Assembly (NCBI GenBank): GCA_003230795.1
Contig: QIGM01000383.1
Coordinates: 1 to 6,972, forward strand
DNA from: a bacterium
GTDB lineage: Bacteria; Bdellovibrionota_C; UBA2361; SZUA-149
Length of the DNA: 6,972 bases
Reading direction: 5' to 3'
How positions within the stretch are numbered: the stretch's first letter is position 1; each line of letters begins with the position of its first letter. Below the pieces are notes generated by a model. The model did not search any database and was not told the DNA's origin. It saw only the letters and a program-made list of their open reading frames with translations. Shown piece after piece: positions 4,991-6,972 of this stretch. The position numbers and the translations under genes are program-made.

Positions 4991-6016
4991 ATGGACTCCC
5001 TTCTGCTTCGAGCCCTTAACGGCGAGAGCACCGAACGCGCCCCAGTTTGGCTAATGCGACAAGCTGGACGCTATATGGCGGAATATCGCGCCTTAAAAGA
5101 ACAGCACGGATTTCTTGGGCTTTGCCGTAATCCGGAACTGGCGTGCGAAGTAACGCTTCAGCCAATAAGAGCCTTTTATCCGGACGCCGCAATAATTTTC
5201 GCCGATATCTTACTTCCTGCGGAGGGGATGGGCTTTGAGATTGAATTTAACCCGGGACCAAAGATTGGTGGCCGTATTCGCCATGCAGACGATGTGTCGA
5301 AGCTCAAAGTTACCGATCCTCTACAGGCCACTCCTTACGTATTAGATGCCCTGAAGCTCACTCGCAGTGAACTCAAAAGTGTGCACCCCGAAGCTAGCCT
5401 ACTTGGTTTCGCCGGTACTCCGTGGACCATGGCGTGCTACCTTTGCGATCAAGGCCCGTACAAACACTTTCTTGGTACACAAGTTTTTGCCGCGCAGCAG
5501 CCAAAAGCCTTCGCGCGCCTTCTTGACACGATCACTGAAGTAACTAGCCAATATCTCGCGGCCCAGTTCGAATCTGGCGCAGAAGCGGTACAACTCTTTG
5601 ATTCCTGGGGTGGCAATCTTACGAGGGAAGACTACAAACGTCTTTCTCTTCCCTATATCCAAAAGATCATCGAGTCTTTACGACCCTATAATAAGCCGGT
5701 CATACTCTACGTAAACGGTGGAGGCCACTTACTATCCTTGCTCTCCCAATCTGGAGCGAATTGTCTTAGTATCGATTCACGTACTAGTCTTCCTGCAGCC
5801 GAAGAGTTACTTGATGGCAAAATAGCCCTGCAAGGTAACTTAGATCCTACGCATCTCTTCAGAACAAAGGCGGAGGTTATCGAAGAAACACGTGCAATGC
5901 TTAGCTCGCTTAAAAATCACAAAGGGTATGTCGCGAATTTGGGCCACGGGATTCTGCAAGCAACTCCACCTGAAAACGTAAAGGCCTTTATCGATACCGT
6001 CAAAGAAGGCTGGTAA
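4991..6016 (+). CDS. hemE: Uroporphyrinogen decarboxylase (HemE)
   Basis: HemE removes the four acetate carboxyl groups of uroporphyrinogen III to give coproporphyrinogen III, a cytoplasmic, cofactor-free step of heme synthesis. The protein has 341 aa, close to the family length (E. coli 354). Both family signatures are present: PVWLMRQAGR (18-27) and GFAGTPWTMACY (139-150). Residues matching the human active-site set are Arg23 and Arg27, Asp72 in FADIL, Tyr150, Ser205 in DSWGG, and His319 in NLGHGI. QGNLDP (281-286) is another conserved block. No key residue is missing. It is the first visible gene of a plus-strand heme operon, and the oxidase gene starts 2 bases after its stop. The ribosome site AAGGA and a possible promoter and leader hairpin lie just upstream, right of the palindromic element. 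Confidence 0.97.
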   Translation: MDSLLLRALNGESTERAPVWLMRQAGRYMAEYRALKEQHGFLGLCRNPELACEVTLQPIRAFYPDAAIIFADILLPAEGMGFEIEFNPGPKIGGRIRHADDVSKLKVTDPLQATPYVLDALKLTRSELKSVHPEASLLGFAGTPWTMACYLCDQGPYKHFLGTQVFAAQQPKAFARLLDTITEVTSQYLAAQFESGAEAVQLFDSWGGNLTREDYKRLSLPYIQKIIESLRPYNKPVILYVNGGGHLLSLLSQSGANCLSIDSRTSLPAAEELLDGKIALQGNLDPTHLFRTKAEVIEETRAMLSSLKNHKGYVANLGHGILQATPPENVKAFIDTVKEGW

Positions 6017-6018
6017 CG

Positions 6019-6972
6019 ATGTGCAAAGATGTTGGTATTATCGGCGGTGGGCTTTCCGGTCTGACCCTCGCCTACTATCTACATCGAGCTGGAATTCATG
6101 CAGAACTACTAGAGGCAAGTAGTCGCCTTGGTGGAGCGCTTAGTTCTGAAACGAAAGACGGCTTTGTCTTAGAGCATGGTCCGAACACCGTCCTCGGCAA
6201 GCCGATCTTGCTGGAGCTACTCACAGGTCTCGGGCTTGAAGACGAAATTCTCACACCTAGTGAATTCGCCAAAGAACGCTATCTCGTCAAACCCTGCGCT
6301 TCGTCCGAGCATGGAAAACTGGAACCACTACCCAGAAGCCTCTCCCGTGCAGCCTCAACACCCATCCTGAGCACGAAAGGAAAGTTACGCGCGAGCGTAG
6401 AGGCCTTCGTCAGGACACCAACGCAGGACGACTGTAGTGTACACGAATTCATCTCGCGTCGCTTTGGCGCTGAGGTGGCTCAAGAAATCTTCGCTCCCCT
6501 CCTTGCTGGAATCTGGGCTGCAGATATTACAAAGCTTAGTGCGCGCACAGCTCTTCCTCAGCTTTGGCAGTCGGTCAGCAGTGGTCAAAGCCTTACTCGC
6601 GCAGCCCTGTCAAAAGCTTTCAAAGCACAGGGCTCAGAGAACACGGCTCCACGGCCAAAAATTTTGAGCCTTCGTTCAGGCGTAGAGGAGGTGATACATC
6701 GGCTTGCACGTGCACTACCGCAAGATCGTATTTTGCTTAAGACGAAAGCAGACTCTATTCGCGAAGACCAAGAATCTGCTGTGCTTCGATTCACCGATAG
6801 CGCGGGAGAAATAAAAGAGGAGCGGTATCGTGTCCTTGTGCTTTGTTGCCCTACCACTGCTGCAAGCAGCTTGCTTAGCGGTCTTAGTCCAGCACTGGGC
6901 AATGCAGTGGCATCCATACCTCACGCTCCGCTCGGAATGATTCACATCTCCTATGACAAGAATGCTATCTCC
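6019..6972 (+). CDS. hemY: FAD-dependent protoporphyrinogen/coproporphyrinogen oxidase (HemY type), cut by the right edge
   Basis: The frame is open from ATG 6019 to the window end (318 codons, no stop; the family is about 450-480 aa, so the C-terminal third is missing). The enzyme removes six electrons from protoporphyrinogen IX (or coproporphyrinogen III in the CgoX variant), using FAD and normally O2, at the inner face of the membrane. Evidence: a dinucleotide fold VGIIGGGLSGLTLAYYL (5-21) ending in LLEASSRLGG (29-38), the EHGPNT block (52-57), and a middle part FISRRFGAEVAQEIFAPLLAGIWAAD (144-169) typical of the PPOX substrate domain. SLRSGVEEVIHRL (217-229) matches the usual SLxGG region. 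It is unrelated to the flavodoxin-like HemG of E. coli. The gene is also called hemG or pgoX in some schemes. GAAGG within the end of hemE, 9 bases upstream, can serve as ribosome site, so translation is probably coupled to hemE. Confidence 0.93.
   Translation, partial: MCKDVGIIGGGLSGLTLAYYLHRAGIHAELLEASSRLGGALSSETKDGFVLEHGPNTVLGKPILLELLTGLGLEDEILTPSEFAKERYLVKPCASSEHGKLEPLPRSLSRAASTPILSTKGKLRASVEAFVRTPTQDDCSVHEFISRRFGAEVAQEIFAPLLAGIWAADITKLSARTALPQLWQSVSSGQSLTRAALSKAFKAQGSENTAPRPKILSLRSGVEEVIHRLARALPQDRILLKTKADSIREDQESAVLRFTDSAGEIKEERYRVLVLCCPTTAASSLLSGLSPALGNAVASIPHAPLGMIHISYDKNAIS

Noticed and set aside
6585..6917. Minus-strand 110-codon frame near the right edge
   Set aside because: It is antisense to the HemY-type oxidase, whose plus-strand frame is uninterrupted and has recognisable FAD and PPOX motifs.

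Overview
The window (about 48% G+C by eye) looks like an ordinary chromosomal segment of a Gram-negative bacterium. Two predicted exported proteins carry Sec-type signal peptides with small-residue cleavage sites, and the heme genes include an FAD-type protoporphyrinogen oxidase. The lineage cannot be fixed from the sequence. A proteobacterial or related Gram-negative group is a guess from the gene mix (RsgA, YjbQ, TrhO, a BacNav-like channel). Coding density is high and every gene I recognise looks intact apart from the two cut by the window edges.

Left part (1-2143): the C-terminal two thirds of the circularly permuted ribosome-assembly GTPase RsgA runs in from the left edge. It meets, tail to tail with a 23-base overlap, a minus-strand one-domain voltage-gated cation channel whose selectivity filter reads TLEDWTD, which resembles calcium-selective engineered variants of NavAb. 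Divergent from the channel is a YjbQ/UPF0047 protein. 

Middle part (2144-3822): a perfect hairpin separates yjbQ from a minus-strand gene for an exported protein with a Met-rich helical region and a Pro/Ala-rich tail. Facing away from it is a second exported protein of unknown function. Both could have NTF2-like folds, but this is only inferred from secondary-structure pattern.

Right part (3823-6972): trhO (tRNA U34 hydroxylase, rhodanese family) lies on the minus strand. A 280-base divergent intergenic region follows, holding a striking 75-base palindromic element built from two GGTGCCWGGCACC cores with A6/T6 ends. Then comes a heme operon: hemE (uroporphyrinogen decarboxylase) followed 2 bases later by an oxygen-dependent-type protoporphyrinogen/coproporphyrinogen oxidase gene that runs off the right edge. 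HemE forms coproporphyrinogen III. The second enzyme performs a late six-electron oxidation in the same pathway.

I found no multi-gene defence system, CRISPR array, tRNA, rRNA or transposase gene. The items most worth a second look are the palindromic element at 4810-4884, the unusual channel filter, the His-to-Gln change in the RsgA switch region, and the divergent pair of uncharacterised exported proteins.
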